Origin: Streptantibioticus_C sp963761325
GTDB lineage: Bacteria; Actinomycetota; Actinomycetes; Streptomycetales; Streptomycetaceae
Reading direction: 5' to 3'
DNA length: 64,000 nt
Assembly: GCA_963761325.1 (NCBI GenBank)
Contig: CAVXGZ010000008.1
Span: forward strand, 806,001 to 870,000
The translations under genes and the position numbers were made by a program. Under the pieces are notes generated by a model, which did no database searches, was not told the origin of the DNA, and saw nothing but the letters and a program-made list of their open reading frames with translations. Shown here piece by piece: positions 9,077 through 17,092 of this stretch (position 1 is the stretch's first letter; every line of letters starts with the position of its first letter).

Positions 9077-9329
9077 TCGCGGGAAATCAGCCGGCCGGCC
9101 GGTTGGTTGATGACGGCCCCGCGCCGTGGCACCGGAACGGCTCCGGGATCACCCCGGGCCGGTGCTACCGTACGCGGGAACCGGGGTGGGCGGGGGCGAA
9201 TCGGGCAGGACACCGGCTATCGCGGGTCGCATTCGCGGCGCCGGTTCGAGAGCGACGCACGCAGCTTTTGCGGAGTGACCGTGGCAGGCCGCGCTCCGTG
9301 TGGGAGGGGCGCCCGAGCGAAGGAAGAAA

Positions 9330-9953
9330 ATGAACGACGCGACCGGATTCAGGGAAATCTCCCCGACCACTCTCGCCGACGTTCTGGGGCGGGATCAGGT
9401 CATGGATATCGGAATTCGGCCACTGTGGCCGTCGATGCCGCGGGTCGCCGGTCCGGCGTTCACCGTGCGGTGTCCCGCGGGTGACAACCTGATGCTTCAC
9501 GCGGCCATCCACCGCGCGGCACCCGGCTCGGTCATCGTCGTGGAAGCGGGAGACGTGGACCACGCGGTGGCCGGCGGAAACGTCTGCGCCGTCGCGCAGC
9601 GGCGCGGAATCGCGGCGTTCGTGGTGGACGGGGTGATCCGCGACCTCGCCGAGGTGCGCGAGTCGGGCTTCCCGGTCTTCGCCAGAGGGGTCATCCCCAT
9701 CCCCGGCACCAAGGCGGCCGTCACGCCGCTCAACGCCCCGGTGACCTGCGGAGGGGTACGGGTGAACGCCGGCGACATCGTGGTCGCCGACGAGGAGGGC
9801 GTCGTGGTCGCCCCGGCGGCCCGCCGGGAGCAGGCGCTGCTCGACGCCCGGGCGAAATCGGCCAAGGAGGCCGGCGAATCCCTCGACGCGTGGGAAGAGG
9901 CGCACCGCACGCGGATCGACCGGATCCTGCGGGAGAACGGTTTCGAAGGCTGA
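9330..9953 (+). CDS. RraA-like / HMG-CHA aldolase family protein
   Basis: A 207-residue protein of the RraA/dimethylmenaquinone-methyltransferase-like fold. It shows GDNLMLHAAIHRAAPGSVIVVEAG, then GGNVCAVAQRRGIAAFVVDGVIRD, where the G-x-R-D end matches the substrate and divalent-metal site of 4-hydroxy-4-methyl-2-oxoglutarate aldolases. GDIVVADEEGVVVAP is also typical of the fold. The ATG at 9330 has GAAGGAAG in front; the longer open frame from 9300 lacks a site. It stands alone with its own terminator. It could be an aldolase/oxaloacetate decarboxylase, or a structural relative of the RNase E inhibitor RraA; the enzymatic role is more likely for this subgroup. Confidence 0.85.
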   Translation: MNDATGFREISPTTLADVLGRDQVMDIGIRPLWPSMPRVAGPAFTVRCPAGDNLMLHAAIHRAAPGSVIVVEAGDVDHAVAGGNVCAVAQRRGIAAFVVDGVIRDLAEVRESGFPVFARGVIPIPGTKAAVTPLNAPVTCGGVRVNAGDIVVADEEGVVVAPAARREQALLDARAKSAKEAGESLDAWEEAHRTRIDRILRENGFEG

Positions 9954-9967
9954 AAGAGGCTTCGCAG

Positions 9968-10000
9968 GGGAATCACGGAACTGGATGCTCCGTGATTCCC
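9968..10000 (+). terminator. Hairpin terminator after the RraA-like gene
   Basis: A perfect 12-bp stem, GGGAATCACGGA (9968-9979) and TCCGTGATTCCC (9989-10000), with a 9-base loop, 15 bases after the stop. It could also serve the convergent small gene ending at 10073. Confidence 0.8.
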
Positions 10001-10072
10001 GAGCGCTCGGCGGACCGCCGGCGGAGTGGATCAGCTACTCAACCGAAGTGGTCCGCCTGAGAGTTGGCGCGA

Positions 10073-10300
10073 TCAGATGCTGCCCATGATTCCGCCGACC
10101 GGCGCGGTGACGCCGGCCACAGCGGCGGAGATGCCGCTGACGGGGGCGGCGATCCCGCCGAGGGGGGCGGTGATCGAGGGAGCGATACCGGTGACCGGCG
10201 CGAGGTTGAGTCCGCCGATGTTGAGGCCGCCGGACACGCCGTCGAGCTCCGTGTCGTCGATCTCGCAGGTCTCAATCTGGGGGGCGGAGTCCTTGCGCAT
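10073..10300 (-). CDS. Orphan RiPP-like precursor with double-glycine leader
   Basis: A 75-residue small peptide. The first 25 residues look like a leader: MRKDSAPQIETCEIDDTELD followed by GVSGG, i.e. the ELDxVSGG double-glycine pattern cut by C39-type peptidase/transporters. The rest is a 50-residue Ala/Gly/Ile/Val-rich tail with repeated AP(V/L)xGI units, seven Ser/Thr and no Cys; the only Cys (12) is in the leader. The start is decided by AAAGGAG 8 bases before the ATG at 10300; a longer frame from 10414 has no site. No modification enzyme, protease or transporter gene is nearby, so it is an orphan. It could instead be a small surface or signalling peptide. The leader reading is inference from the motif. 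Confidence 0.65.
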   Translation of the reverse strand: MRKDSAPQIETCEIDDTELDGVSGGLNIGGLNLAPVTGIAPSITAPLGGIAAPVSGISAAVAGVTAPVGGIMGSI

Positions 10301-10341
10301 GACGTCCACTCCTTTCGTAGCTCTTGAACATGAGGATTTAC

Positions 10342-10373
10342 CGTTCTGGAAATCAACAGATATTCCCAGAACG
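10342..10373 (-). promoter_or_regulatory. Inverted repeat upstream of the double-glycine peptide gene
   Basis: CGTTCTGG (10342-10349) and CCAGAACG (10366-10373) form an 8-bp perfect inverted repeat with a 16-base spacer, 42 to 73 bases upstream of the peptide start, in AT-richer DNA. It is a candidate operator. The regulator is unknown. Confidence 0.4.
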
Positions 10374-10923
10374 CATGCTTGAGGAGAATGCCGGCTTACG
10401 ATTCGAGCCGACACACAATTCCCGGGGCACGAAAATCATCTAATCACATCGGATGGCGGTCGGTCCACCGGCCCAACACACCCCATGCCGAAGGGCAATG
10501 CGCTATTCACGCACAGGTGAAGGCATGCATACGTAATATTCACGAAGTCCACCGCCGGCCGGCAGGCCCATAATATTCGGAGGCATGCCGAAAAGCGTCC
10601 CGGCAATCATGCCCGCGCGGACGCATATCCCTTCCCGGACGGTTCGACTTCAAGCCGTCCCTCGCACAACAAATCATGGGATCCCCGACCGCGAGCGACG
10701 GATCGACGCTTCGCACCGGACTTCTCCCACCCCCTCTTCGAGGCCGCCCGGCGGGTGGATTGGTCGCCCGGCTCACAGGTTCGGGCCGGTCTTCCGCCGT
10801 ACACGTCATTCGTAAGGGTGAAATCCGCTGCTATACGGGCCCTTCAGACGATCGCCGCGTAGCGCAGCGGCCAACGTGTCGTAAGAGCAACCGCGTTGGA
10901 GCGGCTGCCGAGAGAGATGGGGC
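10374..10923. other. Gene-free stretch between divergent genes
   Basis: About 550 bases with no credible gene on either strand. It should hold the promoters of the leftward peptide gene and the rightward ferritin-like genes. A TATACG box near 10852 could be a -10 element for the rightward genes, but no convincing -35 element is seen. Short open frames here lack ribosome sites. Confidence 0.4.
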
Positions 10924-10926
10924 GTG

Positions 10927-11715
10927 ATGGGCTCAGAGCACATCGACACCCGACTGCTGGAGCGACTGACCGAGCAGTCCCAGGACCTGCACAGCGACGC
11001 CATGCACCTGACGAACACGGCGCTGGACGACTTCGCGCGGGCCGCCGAACCGCCGCCGCGCCGCTGGTGGCAGCGCGGCGGGACGCTGGCCGGCGTGATC
11101 GGGGCGGCGGCGCTGCTGAACTCCGCCACCCGGGCGGCCGCGGCGTCGAGCAACGACATCATGGCGTTGCAGACGGCGGCGTCGATCGAGAACCTGGCGG
11201 TGAGCGTCTACCAGACCGCCGCCGGGCTGTCGTTCATCAAGAACGGCAACAAGACGATCGCGGCGTTCATCGCCAAGACCACCCAGCAGCACCAGCAGCA
11301 CGCCAAGGCGTTCAACTCGGCCGCCACCCAGGCCGGCGGCAAGGCGCAGAACTGACCGGACCCGAAGTACGCGGCCGTGGTGAACAAGGCGCTGCCGACG
11401 CTCAAGACCTCGGCGGACGTGGTCAGGCTGGCCATCACCCTGGAGGACGTGGCCGCCCAGACGTACACCAAGAACGTCGGCCAGGTCAGCGACGCGCAAC
11501 TGCGGCAACTGTTCGCGTCGGTCGCACCGGTCGAGGCGCAGCACCGGGCGACGCTGCTGGCCGTGCAGTCCCTGCTGGCCTCCAACAACGACAGCCTGAT
11601 CGCGATCCCGACCGACGTCGCCAAGCTGCCCGCGGCCGTCGGCGACGTCGGGTTCCCGAACGCGTTCTACCCGACCACGCTAGCCTCGCCCGTCTCCGAA
11701 GGGGCCGTGAAGTGA
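10927..11715 (+). pseudogene. Ferritin-like domain protein split by an in-frame TGA
   Basis: A ferritin-like four-helix protein whose frame is interrupted once. Residues 1-142 (10927-11355) hold a membrane segment or Tat-like stretch (GGTLAGVIGAAALLNSATRAAA) and helices 1-2 with the metal-ligand pattern SIENLAVSVYQ and HQQHAKAF. TGA at 11353-11355 stops the frame. In the same frame 11356-11715 encodes helices 3-4 (LAITLEDVAAQTY, VAPVEAQHRA). The intact paralog just downstream aligns across the break, and the stop falls in the loop between helices 2 and 3. GTG at 10924 is an alternative start. Either a nonsense mutation, a sequencing error, or two half-bundle proteins. The stop of the second half overlaps the next start, so the operon structure is still intact. 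Confidence 0.75.
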
Positions 11716-12515
11716 GCACCACGCACGACAGCCGGGAACTGCCCGTCAGTGAGAGCGAACTCGCCTGCCTGACCCGGGAGATGGCTGAGGCGCACCGCGA
11801 GACGCTGCCGGTGATGCGCGCGAGCGCGGCTGCGCTCGCCGGGGAGATCGCGACGAAGGAGGACCCGCGCGGCGCGGTCGCCCGGCGGCGCTTCCTGCTG
11901 GGGGCGGGCGGGGCGGGGGCCGGGCTGCTGCTGGCGGCCTGCTCCGACGGCAGGCGCTCCGGCTCGCCGACGGCGCTGAAGTCGGCCGGTACCGCGGCGG
12001 ACGCCAGCCAGTACACCGGCGACCTGAAGATCGTGGCGCTGGCGGTGGCGCTGGAGAACCAGGCGGTGGGCGCCTACCGGACGACGTTGAGCGCGGCGAA
12101 GGCCGGCAAGCTGGGCACCGTGCCGCCGGCCGTGAGCACCTTCGTCACCACGGCGATGGCCCAGCACGCCGACCACGCCAAGGTGTGGAACGCGGCGCTG
12201 AAGGGGGCCGGCAAGCCCACGATCACCGGTGTGCCGCTCTCCGACCAGAAGTCGGTCACCGACATGCTCGGCAAGGCGACCAACGTCACCGATGTCGCCA
12301 AGCTGGCGCTGCAGTTGGAGAACCAGGCGGCCCAGACCTATTTCTTCACGACCTACAACGTGACGAGCGGCGCCGCGATCGACACCGCGGCGACGATCGC
12401 GCCGGTCGAGGCGATGCACGCCGCCATCCTGCACTTCATCCTCGGCCAGTACCCGGTCCCGGACGCGTTCCTGCCGGTGAGCCAGGCGGCCAAGACCAGC
12501 CTTCTGACGGTCTGA
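11712..12515 (+). CDS. Ferritin-like lipoprotein with Tat-type signal
   Basis: A 267-residue exported protein. After a 57-residue cytoplasmic-looking N-terminus comes ARRRFLLGAGGAGAGLLLAAC, cited here as its key parts: the RRRFLL twin-arginine-type motif and the LLAAC lipobox, so it is probably a membrane-anchored lipoprotein. The rest is a ferritin-like bundle with ligand-type motifs VALENQAVGAY, QHADHAKVW, QLENQAAQTYF and APVEAMHAAI. The GTG start overlaps the upstream stop (GTGA). Family members are predicted di-iron proteins, and their role in Streptomyces is not established. It is the intact partner of the broken gene before it. Confidence 0.88.
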   Translation: MSTTHDSRELPVSESELACLTREMAEAHRETLPVMRASAAALAGEIATKEDPRGAVARRRFLLGAGGAGAGLLLAACSDGRRSGSPTALKSAGTAADASQYTGDLKIVALAVALENQAVGAYRTTLSAAKAGKLGTVPPAVSTFVTTAMAQHADHAKVWNAALKGAGKPTITGVPLSDQKSVTDMLGKATNVTDVAKLALQLENQAAQTYFFTTYNVTSGAAIDTAATIAPVEAMHAAILHFILGQYPVPDAFLPVSQAAKTSLLTV

Positions 12516-12527
12516 GGCACCGGCGCG

Positions 12528-12544
12528 GTCCGGGGTGTCCGGAC
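12528..12544 (+). terminator. Small hairpin after the ferritin-like lipoprotein gene
   Basis: GTCCGG (12528-12533) and CCGGAC (12539-12544) form a 6-bp stem with a 5-base loop, 13 bases after the stop, between convergent genes. It is short, so only a modest candidate. Confidence 0.4.
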
Positions 12545-12615
12545 CCGGCGGCACGCCCACGCCGGTCCGGGTACCCCGGCTCGGCCCGCGAGCCGTCCGG
12601 GTCCGCCACCCCTCC

Positions 12616-13188
12616 TCAGCGGCCGGCCGGGCCGAACACCCCGTCCAGGACGAGGGGCAGGGCCCAGGCGAAGTCGTCCCGGCCGCTCGCGGACGTCGCG
12701 TTCTCCTCCAGCAGCCGGCCGAGGAGCAGGCGCCACAGCAGGCGGTGGGCGCGGGCGGCGGTGCCGGGATCGTCGGTCAGCGCGTTCAGTGCCCGCAGCC
12801 CGCTCTCGGTGAAGCGCGCCATGCCGTCCGGCGGGGACGGGCTGTCGGCGATGACCCGGACCGCCCATCGGTGGCGTGCCAGGTACGCGTACGCCTCGGT
12901 CCACTGACCGGTCACCCGGCGGCGCGGGTCGGGATCGCGCGGGGGCGCGGGCAGGCCGGCGGCGACCTCGGAGGCGAGCAGCGCCACCAACTCGCCGCGG
13001 TCCACGATGTGCCGGTAGAGCGACGCCTGCCCGGTGCCGAGCCGCCGGGCGACCCGGCGCAGCGTCAGCGCCTCCAGGCCCTCGGCGTCCACGATGTGCC
13101 GGGCGGCGGCGGCGATCCGCGCCCGGGACAGGAAGCGCGGCCGGCCGGACGCTTCGGCCGGTGTGACGCGCGCGGCGGTCCTGGGCAC
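12616..13188 (-). CDS. TetR/AcrR family regulator at the end of the redox operon
   Basis: A 190-residue TetR protein: helix-turn-helix in the first 60 residues (RARIAAAARHIV, LGTGQASLYRHI), then a helical ligand domain ending VLDGVFGPAG. The GTG at 13188 shares one base with the stop of the cytochrome-b-like gene (TAGTG), which points to coupled translation; a second GTG at 13167 is possible. It is a close paralog of the TetR gene at 5169-5795. Being last in a seven-gene operon, it may feed back on that operon. The longer frame back to 13530 would run inside the upstream gene and is rejected. Confidence 0.88.
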   Translation of the reverse strand: MPRTAARVTPAEASGRPRFLSRARIAAAARHIVDAEGLEALTLRRVARRLGTGQASLYRHIVDRGELVALLASEVAAGLPAPPRDPDPRRRVTGQWTEAYAYLARHRWAVRVIADSPSPPDGMARFTESGLRALNALTDDPGTAARAHRLLWRLLLGRLLEENATSASGRDDFAWALPLVLDGVFGPAGR

Positions 13189-13823
13189 TAGTGGACCCAG
13201 TCCGTCGCGAGGTGTACGCAGGTCAGGGCGATGAGCAGGCCGGCGCCGAGTGCCGCCGCGAGGGTGGACCAGCGCATCGCCCGCCCGAGCACCGCGGGTT
13301 CCGGGGGCGTGGGGCGCCGGCGCAGGTCGGCTCCGACCAGCCGGGGCAGCCGCCAGACCCGGGCGAGCACGTGCAGCGACATCACGGCCAGCCAGCACCA
13401 GAAGACCACCTGGTGCAGCAGCAGGAGCGGGACGGCTCCCCAGCGGGGGCCGAGGAAGGCGACGGCTGACCCGGAGACGAGCAGGGCGGCGGTGCTCACC
13501 GCCACCGACGGGCCCAGCACGCGCAGCCACCGGGCCGGCCGGCCCTCGCGGCGGTAGGCCGGGGTGCCGCTGTGGTAGCGCGCGAAGCGGTAGCCGGTGG
13601 AGGCGATCTTCAGGCAGACCGGGCCGATCAGCAGCAGGCCGATGAATATGTGGAACGTCACGAGCCGGCCGATGAACAAGATGGTGAACCCCTGCGCGGC
13701 GAACAGCGCCAGCAGCAGACTGCCGGTGAGCGCGGTCAGCCGGGAGTTCGCCTGCGGGGAGCCGTCACCTCCGGCGGGCCGCGTTTCTCGATCGGTCAGG
13801 GGTCCGCCGCTGATGGAGGTCAC
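13188..13823 (-). CDS. Cytochrome-b-like membrane protein
   Basis: A 211-residue integral membrane protein with about five hydrophobic helices. His residues lie inside or at the ends of the helices (VTFHIFIG, LLLHQVVFW, AVMSLHVLARV, TCVHLATD), a spacing suggestive of a b-type haem protein of the cytochrome b561/DUF4405 sort. The GTG start follows directly on the ferredoxin stop (TGAGTG). Located between ferredoxin and TetR genes in a redox operon, it may take electrons from the ferredoxin or NuoF-like flavoprotein and pass them across the membrane. Haem binding is inference. Confidence 0.75.
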   Translation of the reverse strand: MTSISGGPLTDRETRPAGGDGSPQANSRLTALTGSLLLALFAAQGFTILFIGRLVTFHIFIGLLLIGPVCLKIASTGYRFARYHSGTPAYRREGRPARWLRVLGPSVAVSTAALLVSGSAVAFLGPRWGAVPLLLLHQVVFWCWLAVMSLHVLARVWRLPRLVGADLRRRPTPPEPAVLGRAMRWSTLAAALGAGLLIALTCVHLATDWVH

Positions 13824-14078
13824 TCATTCGGCCTTTCGGTTGTGGTGCTCCGGGGTCCGGAGCGGGGGTGCGCCGCGCGGTTCCAGCCGCAGCGCCAGGA
13901 CCGGGCACGCCGCGACGGCCCGGCGGGCGTGCCGCGCCAGCCGGCCGGGGACGTCCGGGTCGGGGATCACGGGGTAGCCCCACTCGTCCAACTCGATGCG
14001 TTCCGGCAGCAGTTCGGCGCACAGGCCGTGGCCGTCGCACGCGATGCGGTCGATCCGCAGGACCTGGTGAGCCGTCAC
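13824..14078 (-). CDS. Ferredoxin, single-cluster [3Fe-4S]/[4Fe-4S] type
   Basis: An 84-residue cytoplasmic electron carrier. Cluster ligands are IACDGHGLC (C-x5-C, with the middle position non-Cys, typical of a [3Fe-4S] cluster) and a later AACPV. The GTG at 14078 is separated from the upstream stop by 4 bases, and the downstream gene follows without a gap. Such ferredoxins often serve P450s, but here the neighbours are a NuoF-like dehydrogenase and two haem-type membrane proteins, so it probably links the flavoprotein to the membrane. Confidence 0.88.
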   Translation of the reverse strand: MTAHQVLRIDRIACDGHGLCAELLPERIELDEWGYPVIPDPDVPGRLARHARRAVAACPVLALRLEPRGAPPLRTPEHHNRKAE

Positions 14079-14082
14079 GGCG

Positions 14083-15426
14083 TCACCGCCACTCGTGCGG
14101 CTCGGGGACCCGGGGCCGGGGCACCGCGAGCAGCGGGGGCAGGGACGCGGCCGGGCAGGGGCGGTGTTCCAGGTGCCGCCGCACGTCGTCGTCGAAGGCG
14201 GCCAGGGCACTGCCCGCGAGCCGGGCCGCCCCGTCCGGGTGGCGGCAGGCGCCGCGCCCGGTGAGCAGCGCGGTCCGGTTCCTGAGCCGCTCGGCCAGGT
14301 CGGGGTCGCCCCGCCCGGCGGCGAGCGCCGCGAAGTCGTCGGCCACCGAGGGCAGTCCGAAGCGGCACGGGCCGCACTGCTGCGCGCTGTGCGCCGCGAG
14401 GTAGCCGAGGATCCGCGCGGTCTCGACCAGCCCGCAGGCCCGCTCCGGCAGCGCGACCACGACGCCGGCGCCCGGTCCCGCGCCGGCCGCCGCCAGGTCG
14501 TCCCTGGTGAACGCGACGGACAGCGCCGGTTCGACCGGCAGCCAACTGCCGAAGAACCCGCCGACGAGCACCGCGCCGAGCGGTTCGCTCGGGCCGCCGC
14601 CCGCCAGGAGGATCTCGCCGAGCGTGGTGCCCATCGACACCTCGTGGACGCCGGGCCGGCACACCGCGCCGCTCACCGTGACCAGCGTGGTGCCCGGCGC
14701 GTCCGGACGGCCGGCCCGGCGGAACCAGTCGGCGCCGTGGCGCGCGACGAGGCCGAGGTGGGCGAGGGTCTCCACGTTGTCGATCAGGGTGGGCCGGCCC
14801 CGTACGCCCTTCTCGAACGGCCGGGGCGGGGTGGCGGTGGGCCGCGCGTCGCCGCCGTTGAGCCAGTTCACCAGCGCGCTCTCCTCGCTGGAGACGTAGT
14901 GGTGCGGCAGCGAGTGCAGGTGGAAGACGGCCGGGTCGGCGCCCCGGTCACGGCGCTCCTGGACGGCCCGGCCCAGCAGTTCGGCCTGCTGCGGGCGGGC
15001 GCGCGACAGGCACAGGTGCACGGTGTCGGCGCCGACCGCGGCGGCCGCGGCGACGGCCCCGTCCAGCACCAGGTGCGGGGCGAGCGCGAGCAGCGTCTCG
15101 TCCTTGCGGCTGGCCGGTTCGCTCTCCATCGCGTTGACCACCACGACGGGCTGGTCGGGTCCGTGCGCGACGGTGCGGAGTTTGCGGCCGGTGGGGAACG
15201 CCGCGCCGCCCCGCCCGGTCAGTCCGGCGGCCTCCACGGCCTCGATCAGCGGCAGGTGCGGGCGGCGGCCCGCGGTGCGCGGCAGCGGCAACGGGCCGTG
15301 TTCCGCGAGGTGTCCGGCGAGATCGGCCGGTCTCCCGGCGGCGTCCGGGGCGCGCAGCAGCCGGGCCCCGTCGGGCGTCGTGCCGTCGGGCCGGAAGGCC
15401 GGGAACGGCTCGGTGTGATGGATCAC
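14083..15426 (-). CDS. NuoF-like NADH dehydrogenase flavoprotein
   Basis: A 447-residue relative of the 51-kDa complex I subunit. In order: GRGGAAFPTGRK (FMN/NADH fold) near residue 75, NAMESEPASRKDE, ESALVNWLNGG, RPTLIDNVETLAHL, an SLBB-type segment (GTTLVTVSGAVCRPGVHE), and the C-terminal Fe-S site CGPCRFG with a later Cys in GACRHPDG. It should oxidise NAD(P)H and pass electrons to Fe-S. No other Nuo subunits are present, so it is not complex I. The GTG overlaps the stop of the ferric-reductase-like gene (GTGA), so the frame back to 16581 is not used. The ferredoxin follows 4 bases later. Confidence 0.88.
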   Translation of the reverse strand: MIHHTEPFPAFRPDGTTPDGARLLRAPDAAGRPADLAGHLAEHGPLPLPRTAGRRPHLPLIEAVEAAGLTGRGGAAFPTGRKLRTVAHGPDQPVVVVNAMESEPASRKDETLLALAPHLVLDGAVAAAAAVGADTVHLCLSRARPQQAELLGRAVQERRDRGADPAVFHLHSLPHHYVSSEESALVNWLNGGDARPTATPPRPFEKGVRGRPTLIDNVETLAHLGLVARHGADWFRRAGRPDAPGTTLVTVSGAVCRPGVHEVSMGTTLGEILLAGGGPSEPLGAVLVGGFFGSWLPVEPALSVAFTRDDLAAAGAGPGAGVVVALPERACGLVETARILGYLAAHSAQQCGPCRFGLPSVADDFAALAAGRGDPDLAERLRNRTALLTGRGACRHPDGAARLAGSALAAFDDDVRRHLEHRPCPAASLPPLLAVPRPRVPEPHEWR

Positions 15427-16160
15427 GAGGACGCTCCCGTCCGGTGGGTGGTGGTCGGACCGTGGGTGGTGGTCGAGCAGCACGGCGGCGGCGCGGCGGC
15501 CCGCTGCGCCCAGCCGTGCCGCAGCGGGCCGACCGCGGTGAACGCCGTCAGCAGCACGCACAGCGCGACCGTGCCGGCGCCGGCCAGCACCCGCACCGCG
15601 AGGTGTCCGGGCCGGGCCCGGTGCAGCCGCCATCCGACGGCGGCCACCACGGCGGCCAGGCAGACCGCGTACAGGGTGAGTTGGAGCGGGCTGCGGGTGT
15701 CGGAGCCGGTGCCCAGCGCGTGGAAGAGCGCCAGCGGCCAGGCGGCGTAGGACGTCCAGTGCACGGCCTTCCACCAGCGGCGGCCGATGCGCAGGCGCAC
15801 CGCGCTGGTGAGGGCCACCGCGAGCAGCAGGTCGAACGCGGCGGTGCCCAGGCCGAGCCAGAGCGGACGGTAGGACGCGCCGAACGGGACCAGCGCCACC
15901 AGCCAGCCGAGGTGGACGAAGGAGTCCGCGACGGCGGTGGTGATGTGGACCGCGAGGAAGACCAGGGCGAGCACCGACAGGTTGCGGTGCAGCGAGCCGA
16001 GTTCGAAGCGCGCGACGCGCACCGGCGCGTAGCGTCCCGCGGTGGCCACCCCGAGCGCCACCGCCCCGGTGAGCAGCAGGAGCGCCATGGTGCCGGCCGC
16101 CCGGGTCGCGTACCACAGGGGGCTCGGTCCGGCGGCGGCCAGTTGCGCGTAGCCGGTCAT
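15423..16160 (-). CDS. Ferric-reductase-like transmembrane protein
   Basis: A 245-residue membrane protein with about six helices. Two His pairs spaced as in bis-haem ferric reductase/NOX domains are visible: SLHRNLSVLALVFLAVHI and AVHWTSYAAWPLALFHA. The loop after the last helix is rich in His and Thr. The ATG overlaps the ApbE stop (ATGA). It is probably the transmembrane electron conduit of the operon, moving electrons from the cytoplasmic flavoprotein/ferredoxin to the outer face. Confidence 0.85.
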   Translation of the reverse strand: MTGYAQLAAAGPSPLWYATRAAGTMALLLLTGAVALGVATAGRYAPVRVARFELGSLHRNLSVLALVFLAVHITTAVADSFVHLGWLVALVPFGASYRPLWLGLGTAAFDLLLAVALTSAVRLRIGRRWWKAVHWTSYAAWPLALFHALGTGSDTRSPLQLTLYAVCLAAVVAAVGWRLHRARPGHLAVRVLAGAGTVALCVLLTAFTAVGPLRHGWAQRAAAPPPCCSTTTHGPTTTHRTGASS

Positions 16161-17092
16161 CGCGGCGGCTCCACGGCGTCGGCGGGCCAGCCGTTGACGA
16201 ACAGCACGTTCCCGTCCCGGCCGACGAGGCGGGCCGGCAGGCCGGCCCGGTCGAGATGGGTGACGGCGTCGTCGCCGAGCACGACGGCGGCGGTGCTCGC
16301 CGTGTTGGCCGTGACGCAGTCGGCCGCCACGACGCTGACCGTGCGCCAGACCGGTTCGGCGCTGTCCCCGGTGGCGGGGACCACGATGTGGTGCAGCACG
16401 CGTCCGCCGCGTCGCCAGGTGCGGGCGGTGGTGCCGGAGGTGGCCAGGCCGCCGGCGCCGATCGCGACGGTGGGCGCCGCGGGGCCGGGGCGGGCGTGGT
16501 GGTCGGCGATCGCGACGCGCCAGCCGCCGGCCGGCGGTTCGCCCGCGGTCGAGACGTCTCCGCCGAGGTTGACCAGTACACCGCACCCGGTGGCCTCGGC
16601 GGCCTCGGCGGCGGCCCGGTCGGCGGCGAGCGCCTTCGCGGTGGCGCCGAAGTCGAGCGCCATGCCGCCCGGCAGGCGCACGCGGCGTGTCAGGCGGTCC
16701 CACTCCACGGCACGCCAGTCGGCATGCCGCACGGCGATCCCGGCCGGTCCCGGCCCGCTCCGGACGACCTGTGCGTACGTGCGGTCGTAGCCGAGGGCGA
16801 CCACCGCCGCACCGACGGTGGGGTCCACGGCGCCACCGGTCGCCTCGGCGGCGTGCAGCGCCACCTCCAGCGCCTCGGCGAACGCCGGCGAGACCTCGAC
16901 GCAGGCTCCGTCGGCGGCGTTGACCCGGGAGAGTTCGGAATCCGCCCGGAAACGGCTGCAGGCGGCGTCGACGGCGGCCAGCTCGCGCTCCAGCGCACGG
17001 CGGGCGTCCGGCAGCGCGGCCGGGTCGGTGACCAGCAGCGACGCCGTGGTGCCGAGGGCGGAGAAGGAGACCGTCGCCGGGGCGCAGGTCAC
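16157..17092 (-). CDS. apbE: FAD:protein FMN transferase
   Basis: A 311-residue ApbE-family enzyme, which attaches FMN covalently to Ser/Thr of extracytoplasmic redox proteins. Visible: SALGTTASLLV at the start, ELSRVN, GAVDPTVGAAVVALGYDR, GMALDFGATAKALAADR, NLGGDVSTAG, a SGTTARTWRRGG segment near the metal site, and TANTASTAAVVLG. The GTG overlaps the stop of the Pro-rich gene. No clear export signal is seen. Its usual target, an FMN-binding-domain protein, is not encoded here. The only small exported partner in the operon is the Pro-rich protein that ends in SSGAS. Confidence 0.93.
   Translation of the reverse strand: MTCAPATVSFSALGTTASLLVTDPAALPDARRALERELAAVDAACSRFRADSELSRVNAADGACVEVSPAFAEALEVALHAAEATGGAVDPTVGAAVVALGYDRTYAQVVRSGPGPAGIAVRHADWRAVEWDRLTRRVRLPGGMALDFGATAKALAADRAAAEAAEATGCGVLVNLGGDVSTAGEPPAGGWRVAIADHHARPGPAAPTVAIGAGGLATSGTTARTWRRGGRVLHHIVVPATGDSAEPVWRTVSVVAADCVTANTASTAAVVLGDDAVTHLDRAGLPARLVGRDGNVLFVNGWPADAVEPPR

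Noticed and set aside
7276..9213. Long minus-strand frame opposite the DUF4331 gene
   Set aside because: Val/Gly/Arg-rich shadow frame; the plus strand has a family protein with a good start.
15427..16581. N-terminal extension of the NuoF-like gene into the upstream genes
   Set aside because: It would run inside the ferric-reductase-like and ApbE genes in another frame; GTG 15426 with a GTGA overlap fits the operon.
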